Below are positions 1-5,783 of a stretch of 7,864 bases of DNA, piece by piece. This DNA comes from Bacteriovoracaceae bacterium (GTDB lineage: Bacteria; Bdellovibrionota; UBA1018), in the NCBI GenBank assembly GCA_947475645.1, contig CANJNU010000028.1:1-7864 (forward strand), in the 5' to 3' direction. The position numbers and the translations under genes were made by a program. Under the pieces are notes generated by a model, which worked only from the letters and a program-made list of their open reading frames with translations, was not told where the DNA came from and made no database searches. Position 1 is the stretch's first letter. Each line of letters opens with the position of its first letter.

Positions 1-833
1 GGGGGCACCGATACGATATTCGAATTCGATTGTCAGCCGAGGCACGAAATCAAGCCGAGCAGATTAAAAATCTCTTTGTTCGTAATAATCGCGGAGAGTT
101 GGTTAAGCTTTCCGAATTGGTTCGAATCGAAGAACGTGCCAGTCTCCAGCAAATTGCGCGATACGATCGCGAACGCGCCGTAACTCTTTTTGCGAACGTG
201 AAATCAGGAAAATCGCAGGCTGCCGCGATCGAAGCCGTACAAACTATTGCGAAGGAGATCCTTCCTGGCGACTATCACGCGATTCTTAGCGGAAGCGCAA
301 AGACGTTTAACGAGTCGTTTAGCGACCTCACGTTTGCCCTGTTAATGGGAATCGTGGTGGCTTATATGGTATTAGCGAGTCAGTTTAATAGTTTTGTTGA
401 TCCTATAACGGTGTTGTTAGCTCTGCCGTTTAGTTTGGGTGGAGCATTTCTTGCGATGGCGCTGACTGGGCAGTCGCTCAATATTTATAGTTTTATTGGC
501 CTAATTTTACTGATGGGAATTGTGAAGAAGAATTCAATTCTGTTAGTCGAGTTTACGAACCAGGTTCGCGATGGGGGACTTAAAGACGTTCGCGAAGCCC
601 TCTTACAGGCATGTCCTGTTCGTTTACGTCCTATTCTAATGACATCGATTGCCACTATCGCAGGTGCACTACCTCAGGCACTGGCGTTCGGTCCAGGAGC
701 CGAGACGCGTATTCCGATGGCCATTGCCGTGATTGGTGGCGTTTTGGCGTCGACGGTGCTGACTTTATTTGTGGTTCCGTGTGCCTATAGCCTGTTCTCT
801 CGATTTGAGCGGCGCGAGGAGCAAGTATCATGA
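1..833 (+). CDS. RND efflux permease, HAE-1/AcrB type, C-terminal part (5' end outside window)
   Basis: This is the inner-membrane, proton-driven pump subunit of a tripartite RND exporter. The reading frame is open from base 3, so the gene begins before the window. A TTG at 30 is only an internal Leu codon. The visible part starts in the last periplasmic porter segment, with the typical 'VRNNRGELVKLSELV' stretch, and then has about five membrane segments. Counted from the TTG at 30 they lie near residues 98-117, 124-145, 150-173, 200-220 and 230-255. The segment at 157-175 is the HAE-1 signature (GLILLMGIVKKNSILLVEF), followed by a typical RLRPILMTS loop and a PxxxAVIGG...TLFVVP ending. About 277 residues are visible of the roughly 1,030 usual for the family. 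The substrate cannot be told from this part. The stop overlaps the next start (ATGA), placing the permease upstream of its outer-membrane partner. The family call is firm; MdtB/MdtC-like rather than AcrB-like is only an impression. Confidence 0.95.
   Translation, partial: GHRYDIRIRLSAEARNQAEQIKNLFVRNNRGELVKLSELVRIEERASLQQIARYDRERAVTLFANVKSGKSQAAAIEAVQTIAKEILPGDYHAILSGSAKTFNESFSDLTFALLMGIVVAYMVLASQFNSFVDPITVLLALPFSLGGAFLAMALTGQSLNIYSFIGLILLMGIVKKNSILLVEFTNQVRDGGLKDVREALLQACPVRLRPILMTSIATIAGALPQALAFGPGAETRIPMAIAVIGGVLASTVLTLFVVPCAYSLFSRFERREEQVS
816..821 (+). promoter_or_regulatory. Shine-Dalgarno site of the TolC-family gene
   Basis: GAGGAG lies 8 bases before the ATG at 830, inside the last codons of the RND gene. 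Together with the ATGA stop/start overlap it fixes the start of the outer-membrane factor and points to coupled translation. Confidence 0.75.
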
Positions 834-2146
834 GAAGTTATTTAATCGTGTTTCTGGCGGGCGCGGTCCTCTTTGGTTCGTCAACCTTGTGGGCAGGCGT
901 TCCCAAAGTAATGAGTCTTCGGGTGGCTGTTGAGCGTGCCTTAGCCAAGAATCCTTTAATACTTGATGCGGGTGAGAAGATTCATGCATCTGAGGCATCG
1001 ATGGGACTTTCGTTAGCGCCAGCACTTCCCCAAGTGGTTCTGAACGGATCAGCCAATTCGAAGAAGGATCCTCTTAATCTGGCGAATCCAGCTTTTGGTG
1101 GCGAGCCGTACAATAGCTATGATGTCAATCTTAAGGTCACGCAGTCGATCTATGCAGGGGGGGCAACGCTTTCAGCCTATAGCGACGCTCAAAAAGAAAA
1201 GCGAATTCGAACGCTTGACCGGGGTATTGTAGAGCGCGGTTTGGTGTTAAATGTCATTCAAACCTATCATTCGATTTTGCTTGGGCAACGTAAGGTTGGC
1301 ACACTTGAAAGGACTCGAAGTCTTCAGCAGGAGTTGCTCGCTACCGCGCGCAAGAATCGTGGAATTGGCCGGGCACAAACCCTGGACGTACTGCAGATCC
1401 AAACGCAATTAGCGCTCATTGAGCCTAAGATCATTCAGGCGAAGAATTTGGTCAGTGCCAATGCCGCTGAATTGGCGCTTCTGCTCTCTGAAGGCGACGC
1501 TAAAGAGTTTATCTTGCCCGAAGGATTGAACGAGGTGGATGCGCTTCCTTTACTTCAAAAAACAAAAGGTCCGTTACTCGAAATCGAGAGGGCTGGCGTG
1601 TTGCGAGATCAGGGGTTGGATCGCAAGGGAATGTCCCTGGCGAAATATTCACCCCGCTTGGACGCTGTAGCGCTGTGGGGGCGGGGTGCTTTCGTCAAAA
1701 CCGATTTGCTGGATGAATACTCCACCTACTGGTCCGTTGGCTTGCAGTTTAGTTTTCCTGTTTTCAGTGGGCTTGCGTCGATTTATGAGCGTAGGTCACT
1801 CGAGTCGCAAGTGGTTCAATTGGATTCGAACGAATCGCGAGTACTCGACGAGAGAACACTTGAGCAAATCCGGGCCAGGCAGAATCTCGAGGCTTCACGT
1901 ATTATTAGTCTTTCTTCGCGAACTGCATACGAGTTTTCGGAGAAGGCATTGATGGAAGCACAAGCAAATTACCGATTAGCAACCATTGAGTTTTCTCAGT
2001 TTCTGAGTGTGCAGCAGAGCGCACTCGAGGCTGAAGTAGCTTTTGACCAGGCAAAATTGGACGCAATCTTAGCAGCAGCGCAATACTGCGCGACAACGGG
2101 AATTCCTTTAAACGAATTGATTAATCTTTTGGAGACACATTCATGA
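830..2146 (+). CDS. TolC-family outer-membrane efflux channel
   Basis: Predicted outer-membrane factor that joins the RND pump and a periplasmic adaptor to form a trans-envelope export duct. The 438-residue product is within the usual size for the family. Residues 1-22 form a signal peptide (hydrophobic core, then TLWA, with cleavage likely before Gly23) and there is no lipobox Cys, so it is not an acylated OprM-type member. Two OEP repeats can be seen. The first begins near residue 29 with 'SLRVAVERALAKNP' and includes a beta segment ending 'VTQSIYAGG', then long Ala/Gln/Leu-rich helices containing 'TLDVLQIQTQLAL'. The second has a matching beta segment, 'VGLQFSFPVFSG', followed by another long helical hairpin. 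This helix-strand-helix duplication is the hallmark of TolC. The gene overlaps the RND stop by 4 bases and its own stop overlaps the next start, which supports one operon. Family certain; substrate unknown. Confidence 0.93.
   Translation: MRSYLIVFLAGAVLFGSSTLWAGVPKVMSLRVAVERALAKNPLILDAGEKIHASEASMGLSLAPALPQVVLNGSANSKKDPLNLANPAFGGEPYNSYDVNLKVTQSIYAGGATLSAYSDAQKEKRIRTLDRGIVERGLVLNVIQTYHSILLGQRKVGTLERTRSLQQELLATARKNRGIGRAQTLDVLQIQTQLALIEPKIIQAKNLVSANAAELALLLSEGDAKEFILPEGLNEVDALPLLQKTKGPLLEIERAGVLRDQGLDRKGMSLAKYSPRLDAVALWGRGAFVKTDLLDEYSTYWSVGLQFSFPVFSGLASIYERRSLESQVVQLDSNESRVLDERTLEQIRARQNLEASRIISLSSRTAYEFSEKALMEAQANYRLATIEFSQFLSVQQSALEAEVAFDQAKLDAILAAAQYCATTGIPLNELINLLETHS
2131..2135 (+). promoter_or_regulatory. 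Shine-Dalgarno site of the lipoprotein gene
   Basis: GGAGA lies 7 bases before the ATG at 2143, within the 3' end of the TolC-family gene. It fixes the lipoprotein start at the ATGA overlap, which also places the lipobox at the expected distance from the N terminus. Confidence 0.7.
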
Positions 2147-3081
2147 AAACTAGAATTTTAATGGCGGTCTGTGCATTTTCAATGATGGTGCTCTCTGGGT
2201 GCGTGAAGGATCGTACAAAAGAAGACTGGGATAGCGAGCACGATGCGCAGATTCGGCAGCAAGTGAGAGATGTTTCGGGTGACTATAGCGGTTCGCTTTC
2301 GTTCGATACAGATGGATTTACAAATTCTTCGGCCGCGATGGAGCTTCATCTTCAGCAGTGTACCCGGTTGGGTGCACCTGGGGGAACTCAGAGCGCTACG
2401 CTTACTGCAGTATGCGGTACTCTTCGTATTCCAGGCGCACAGCCCATCTCTCTTGGATTTCAAAATGGCGCATACGATGTTTCGCGAAATGAATTTAGAG
2501 CTCAAGTTCAGGTTCCCGGACGGCCAATAGTTTCGATTGAGGGCGTGGTATCGAATCAGTTTCTATCAGGGAGAGTTGTAGTCGAGGGCTACCCCAATCA
2601 AAGTGGTTACTTCCAGTTAGACAGGGGTGCGGCACTTCTCGTGGCCGATAATTCGGCATTTCTGCGCCTACGGCAAGGAGCTTCTAGTGGGTTTCAGCGT
2701 TATCAGGGTACTCCTTACTTTACCGATGGGCTAACTCACGCAGCAATGAGAATGACAGTGATTAAACCGCCCACACAGCAAGAGCAGGACTTTGCAGATC
2801 TTTTAATGCCTGTTCGCTACGTCGACGTTTCGTTCAATTTTGGTCCAGATGTCGATACTGTTTTTCGGAACGCGATTTGGGATCGACGCTTGGGTACTTT
2901 AGTCGGAAAGGCGGAAAGCCAGAGTGCGACAGGCGGACTGTTGTATGGATTGGAACTCCATTGTCATGATGTAGTCAGTGGGGAGAATCATGGATGGAAC
3001 TGTGAATATTCAAGCTACGTGAATCGTCCGGGGGTTGTTTTTACGGGCTCATTTTTAACTGAAGGCTCGGTGGCTCAGTGA
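2143..3081 (+). CDS. Predicted lipoprotein of unknown family, in an efflux operon
   Basis: I do not recognise the family. The 312-residue product starts with a lipoprotein signal peptide ending in the lipobox LSGC, so Cys20 would be acylated. Residue +2 is Val rather than Asp, which under the enterobacterial sorting rule favours the outer membrane. A charged linker (about 21-42) is followed by a beta-rich, Gly- and Ser-rich region beginning 'VSGDYSGSLSFDTDGF'. No further membrane segment is seen. The mature protein has four other cysteines in two close pairs, Cys73/Cys91 and Cys274/Cys287, which could form one disulfide in each half. This suggests two similar beta domains, perhaps lipocalin-like, but that is a guess. 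The gene overlaps both neighbours by 4 bases (ATGA before, GTGA after), so it is almost certainly co-expressed with the pump and channel. A role as accessory or assembly factor of the export complex is inferred only from position. Confidence 0.85.
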   Translation: MKTRILMAVCAFSMMVLSGCVKDRTKEDWDSEHDAQIRQQVRDVSGDYSGSLSFDTDGFTNSSAAMELHLQQCTRLGAPGGTQSATLTAVCGTLRIPGAQPISLGFQNGAYDVSRNEFRAQVQVPGRPIVSIEGVVSNQFLSGRVVVEGYPNQSGYFQLDRGAALLVADNSAFLRLRQGASSGFQRYQGTPYFTDGLTHAAMRMTVIKPPTQQEQDFADLLMPVRYVDVSFNFGPDVDTVFRNAIWDRRLGTLVGKAESQSATGGLLYGLELHCHDVVSGENHGWNCEYSSYVNRPGVVFTGSFLTEGSVAQ

Positions 3082-3716
3082 AACTCCTTCTTTTGGCAGT
3101 ATTATTTACGAGTTCAGGGGTCTTCGCGTCCGTTCGGATCGAGGTTCCTCAGACAGAATTGAGCGAGAGCACGCGATCAGGCAGTGGGGTTTCAGAAAAA
3201 TCGGCCTTTCGGTCTTCTCGAATAGAAGTTTCGGTCATGAATTGGCAACCTAACTTTGCTTCATTCTCGAGTCGCATTGAGGGTGCAACGGCATTTGGAA
3301 GTGAGGGATTGCCCTCTCTCGGTGTTTCGGCAATTTCTGCTCGCGGTTGGTTTTCGGGTATTTTTTTGACTCGGCTTACGCGCCAGGGTACGTCGTATTT
3401 GTCGGGGCAATCGCAGAATGTAGAGCAAGCGCTCACTCTGGTTTCGGCGCGTTTTGGGTTTGAGCGCTCAATTGAGCTCGGACGCAAAGTATCACTTCTT
3501 GGTTCGCTCGGGCTTTGTCCTACGCTGGGCCTCAGTGCGCGCTCACGGTTCGATGATGGTCGTGAGTTTTTTGAGTTTCCGGTCGAGGTCGGAGCGGGCC
3601 TCGTGTCTCAGCTCAGCGTTTTTAATAAAAGCTGGAAATCGGCAGATTTCAGGGTGTCCGTAGTACGGCTTTCCGGACTCTCGCTTCGGGCGGGCCTTTC
3701 TGTGGCGCTCGATTAG
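3078..3716 (+). CDS. Exported beta-rich protein of unknown family, last gene of the efflux operon
   Basis: I do not recognise this 212-residue protein. It starts with GTG at 3078, overlapping the lipoprotein stop as GTGA. No strong ribosome site is seen: AAGG at 3062-3065 is 12 bases away and GGTGG at 3069-3073 only 4. Translation therefore probably depends on termination of the gene before it. Residues 1-17 form a clear signal peptide (MKLLLLAVLF core, cleavage after VFA). After a Ser-rich linker (about 23-45) the rest alternates polar and hydrophobic residues with frequent Gly, as in beta strands of a small outer-membrane barrel or a periplasmic beta sandwich. Candidate strands include about 84-99, 117-130, 138-154, 166-182 and 190-210. 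The C terminus is Asp, not the aromatic residue usual for BamA-assembled barrels, which weakens the barrel reading. A short motif, RIE, recurs at residues 20, 48 and 66. Function unknown; position suggests an envelope partner of the lipoprotein. Confidence 0.75.
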   Translation: MKLLLLAVLFTSSGVFASVRIEVPQTELSESTRSGSGVSEKSAFRSSRIEVSVMNWQPNFASFSSRIEGATAFGSEGLPSLGVSAISARGWFSGIFLTRLTRQGTSYLSGQSQNVEQALTLVSARFGFERSIELGRKVSLLGSLGLCPTLGLSARSRFDDGREFFEFPVEVGAGLVSQLSVFNKSWKSADFRVSVVRLSGLSLRAGLSVALD

Positions 3717-3807
3717 GGTGCAAGATTTAGCCAGTTCTCCAATAGAGGCTGGCAATGGCGCAGTCGCCACGCAAATCAGCGATCCAGTTCAAGCTTGTGC
3801 GCTTGGC
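3717..3807. other. Convergent intergenic gap with two small hairpins
   Basis: This 91-base gap separates the 3' ends of the efflux operon and the POT transporter. It holds a perfect 5-bp stem, TGGCG/CGCCA, with a CAGT loop at 3756-3769. It also holds an imperfect stem, GCCAG at 3730-3734 with CTGGC at 3749-3753, with a 3-bp inner stem CTC/GAG. Neither is followed by a run of T on either strand, so a standard intrinsic terminator is not supported. They may act as weak bidirectional terminators or as RNA 3'-end stabilisers. I see no credible gene here. Confidence 0.3.
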
Positions 3808-5175
3808 TTATGTAAGCTTACCAAGAATTTTCTCGAGCGGCCGCTTCGTCAAGAAGAAGAGAATGCCCGTGAGCAGTCCCATGCCTGTCAACATCATGAA
3901 AAACTTTTCGCCACTCATCACGGAGTAGAAAGTTCCTAGGTAGCCGGTCATGTAGTTTCCAAAGAAGCTCGACAAGAACCACATTCCCATCATCATCGAA
4001 AGGATGGGCTTAGGGGCCACTTTGGTAACAAGCGATAGTCCCACGGGAGAAAGGTAGAGCTCACCCAGAGTGAATACAAATACGGTGCTCACCAGCCAAA
4101 GCAAATGCCCGCGTTGGCCATCCGGAGTCGATTTGGCCGCTAAAATCATAATCACGTACGCTAATCCGCACAGAATCGAGCCTACTCCCATTTTTCCAAC
4201 GCTCGAAAGGCCCCAGCCCTTGCGATCTTGCCAGTTCCAAAAGCTCGAGATCAGGGGAGCGAGCACAAAGATCATTGCTGGATTAAAAGATTGAAACCAA
4301 GTCGAAGGCATGGTCCATCCGAAGGTGTTCCAGTTGGTGCGGTCGGTGGCCCAAAGCTGCAAAGTGTTGCCTTGCTGTTCGTAAATGGCCCAGAACATGA
4401 TGTTGAGGCAGCATAAGAACGCAAGTGCTCCTACCGAGTACCACTCGGTACGAGTGAGAGGACGGCTACGAGCGTTCTCGGTTTTTGATACTTCGCTCTT
4501 CGGAATGAGGTCTGCGCCTAGCCAGTAGATGAATAGGCCTAACAACATGCCCACGCCCGCGGCTCCAAAGCCCCAGTGCCAACCTACGGTTTCGCCCAGA
4601 GTGCCGCAAATTAAAGGAGAGAAGAACGCTCCCAAATTAATACCCATATAGAAGATCGTAAAGGCCGAGTCGCGCTTGGGGTCGCCATCTTTGTAGAGGT
4701 TGCCCACTTGAGTCGAGATATTCGGCTTAAAAGCACCGTTACCGAGAATCAGGAACAGAAGCGCCAAGAGGAACATCTTCTCGCTTGCCATCAAGAAGTG
4801 GCCAATGGCCATCAAGATGCCGCCCACGTAAACGGTTTTGTGCTGACCCCAGAACCGATCTGCGATCATTCCGCCAAAAAGGGGCGTAAGATAAACAAAG
4901 CCTGTGTAAAGGCCATACATCTGAGAACCGAGTTGCTGCACATTCATTTCGCCAAAAATGCTCACTAACCAGTCGTGAAGCGCATTATAGCCAAGCACCT
5001 CGTGAGCCTTCGCAGGATCGGCTAGCAAGTATTTGGTCATGTATAAAACAAGTAACGCACGCATTCCGTAGTACGAAAAACGCTCCCACATTTCGGTAAA
5101 GAACAGAACATAAAGGCCCGCTGGGTGACCAAAAAATTCCTTGCCTTGCATCGTGCGGGTAAAAGCGTTTCTCAT
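3808..5175 (-). CDS. POT/PTR2-family proton-dependent oligopeptide transporter
   Basis: Inner-membrane symporter predicted to import di- and tripeptides with protons. I place the start at the ATG at 5175 (455 residues). GAGAAAG at 5184-5190 lies 8 bases upstream, whereas an in-frame TTG at 5211 has no ribosome site and would add 12 polar residues. POT signatures appear in order: ExxER on the first helix (Glu28, Glu31, Arg32, followed by FSYYG), GGMIADRFWG at 101-110, FKPN at 149-152, FYMGINLG at 175-182, YEQQGN at 265-270 and, near the C terminus, ELYLSPVGLSLVTKVAP. ExxER and the FKPN lysine are associated with proton coupling in this family. An insert of about 30 residues between helices 1 and 2 (about 53-82) is, from memory, typical of a bacterial DtpA/DtpT-like branch. 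The gene lies 39 bases after the stop of the Gre-like gene on the same strand, so co-transcription is likely. No frameshift or missing motif is seen. Peptide import is expected but the exact substrate is not proven. Confidence 0.93.
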   Translation of the reverse strand: MRNAFTRTMQGKEFFGHPAGLYVLFFTEMWERFSYYGMRALLVLYMTKYLLADPAKAHEVLGYNALHDWLVSIFGEMNVQQLGSQMYGLYTGFVYLTPLFGGMIADRFWGQHKTVYVGGILMAIGHFLMASEKMFLLALLFLILGNGAFKPNISTQVGNLYKDGDPKRDSAFTIFYMGINLGAFFSPLICGTLGETVGWHWGFGAAGVGMLLGLFIYWLGADLIPKSEVSKTENARSRPLTRTEWYSVGALAFLCCLNIMFWAIYEQQGNTLQLWATDRTNWNTFGWTMPSTWFQSFNPAMIFVLAPLISSFWNWQDRKGWGLSSVGKMGVGSILCGLAYVIMILAAKSTPDGQRGHLLWLVSTVFVFTLGELYLSPVGLSLVTKVAPKPILSMMMGMWFLSSFFGNYMTGYLGTFYSVMSGEKFFMMLTGMGLLTGILFFLTKRPLEKILGKLT

Positions 5176-5183
5176 AACGACAT

Positions 5184-5190
5184 CTTTCTC
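5184..5190 (-). promoter_or_regulatory. Putative Shine-Dalgarno site of the POT transporter
   Basis: On the minus strand this reads GAGAAAG, 8 bases before the ATG at 5175. It is only moderately close to consensus. It is nevertheless the best site near any candidate start and supports the ATG over the TTG at 5211. Confidence 0.5.
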
Positions 5191-5214
5191 ACACAGCCGA
5201 GCAGCCGTCAAAAA

Positions 5215-5697
5215 CTACTGTACTGTCAGAATCTCAATTTCCTTCTCGCTTCCTCGAAGTTCAACCGAGAAGGCGTCTCCAGGGTTTCCGCCCTCAAGTT
5301 CCTCTCCCAAGGGTGATTTTAGGGTAAGTACCTGCACGGTTTGCGAGCCAATTCGAATCTTCGATCCCCCTCCCAGAAGGGCAATCAGGGCCACCGAGGC
5401 CACTCCGTCATAGTCGTAAGTAACCAGCGTGCCTCGGCCCACTTGAATATGGGGGGCGGTCGCGCCTAGATAAGCCTCGAATTCACGTACGGTGTCTTCG
5501 AGTTCGGCTACGCGTACTGCCTGTCCGGCGGCAAGGTATGAGCTTTCGATAGCAAAGGTGTCGTGGCGGTCCTCGGCCTTCGACTCGTCGTGAGTGGCCG
5601 CTAGGTGCGCGGCCTTGGCGCTGTGAACGAGAGAATCACGCTCGGCCTTGAATTGATGGATAAACCCCTGAAGGACCTGCTCTTTGCTTATTTTCAT
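5215..5697 (-). CDS. GreA/GreB-like transcription elongation factor, atypical branch
   Basis: A 160-residue protein with the two-part layout of Gre factors. Residues about 5-78 form a helical, charged coiled-coil region. The turn at 34-47 (ATHDESKAEDRHDT) is rich in acidic residues, as expected for the tip that enters the RNA polymerase secondary channel to stimulate transcript cleavage. Residues about 84-160 match the FKBP-like C-terminal domain, including 'SPLGEEL' at 128-134 and 'NPGD' at 138-141, the counterparts of the TPLGxAL and xxGD segments of GreA. The canonical GDLxENAEY tip sequence is replaced by HDESKAED...DT, with 'ESSYLAAGQA' after it. I recall this pattern from a group of short Gre-like proteins in Proteobacteria that is separate from true GreA and GreB. 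Whether it cleaves backtracked RNA or competes with GreA/DksA for the channel cannot be told from sequence. The ATG at 5697 is preceded by AAAGGG about 3 bases upstream. It is the first gene of a probable two-gene unit with the POT transporter. Confidence 0.82.
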   Translation of the reverse strand: MKISKEQVLQGFIHQFKAERDSLVHSAKAAHLAATHDESKAEDRHDTFAIESSYLAAGQAVRVAELEDTVREFEAYLGATAPHIQVGRGTLVTYDYDGVASVALIALLGGGSKIRIGSQTVQVLTLKSPLGEELEGGNPGDAFSVELRGSEKEIEILTVQ

Positions 5698-5737
5698 CGC
5701 CCTTTCATCGTCGCAAACCCGAGTACAAATAACGAGA

Positions 5738-5743
5738 ATTATC
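5738..5743 (-). promoter_or_regulatory. Possible -10 element for the Gre-like gene
   Basis: On the minus strand this reads GATAAT, five of six matches to TATAAT, about 40 bases before the Gre-like ATG. No good -35 box lies 16-18 bases further upstream. It is the best promoter-like element I can see in the divergent gap (5698-5783). I found no convincing sigma-70 promoter for the helicase on the plus strand. Confidence 0.25.
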
Positions 5744-5770
5744 CTACGTCACTGTGCGGCAAAGTGTGCT

Positions 5771-5774
5771 AGGG
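5771..5774 (+). promoter_or_regulatory. Shine-Dalgarno site that decides the dbpA start
   Basis: AGGG, within AGGGTGGG, lies 9 bases before the ATG at 5784. An in-frame GTG at 5754 has no ribosome site before it. This, together with the family's usual N terminus, favours 5784 as the true start. Confidence 0.6.
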
Positions 5775-5783
5775 TGGGCCACC

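Noticed and set aside
2179..2505. Minus-strand open frame of 108 codons
   Set aside because: Antisense to the lipoprotein gene, basic and Cys-rich composition with no domain, and no sign of a start region. The plus-strand gene has a lipobox, ribosome site and operon overlaps.
3149..3487. Minus-strand open frame of 112 codons
   Set aside because: Antisense to the last gene of the efflux operon, whose signal peptide and coupled start support the plus strand.
3802..3825. Inverted repeat around the POT stop codon (GCTTA/TAAGC with CTTG/CAAG arms)
   Set aside because: The central loop is only two bases, the outer arms are separated unevenly and no T tract follows on the minus strand, so a terminator call is not supported.
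3718..3939. Plus-strand open frame of 73 codons after the efflux operon
   Set aside because: More than half of it is antisense to the POT gene, whose motifs are intact. The product is low-complexity and polar with no signal peptide or known motif, and no ribosome site is seen.
4070..4968. Several plus-strand open frames of 62-86 codons
   Set aside because: All are antisense to the POT transporter and carry no motif; they are shadows of its codon bias.
5176..5211. N-terminal extension of the POT transporter from TTG at 5211
   Set aside because: No ribosome site precedes the TTG, and the extra residues (TAARLCEKDVV) are not part of the family's N terminus. The ATG at 5175 has an acceptable site.
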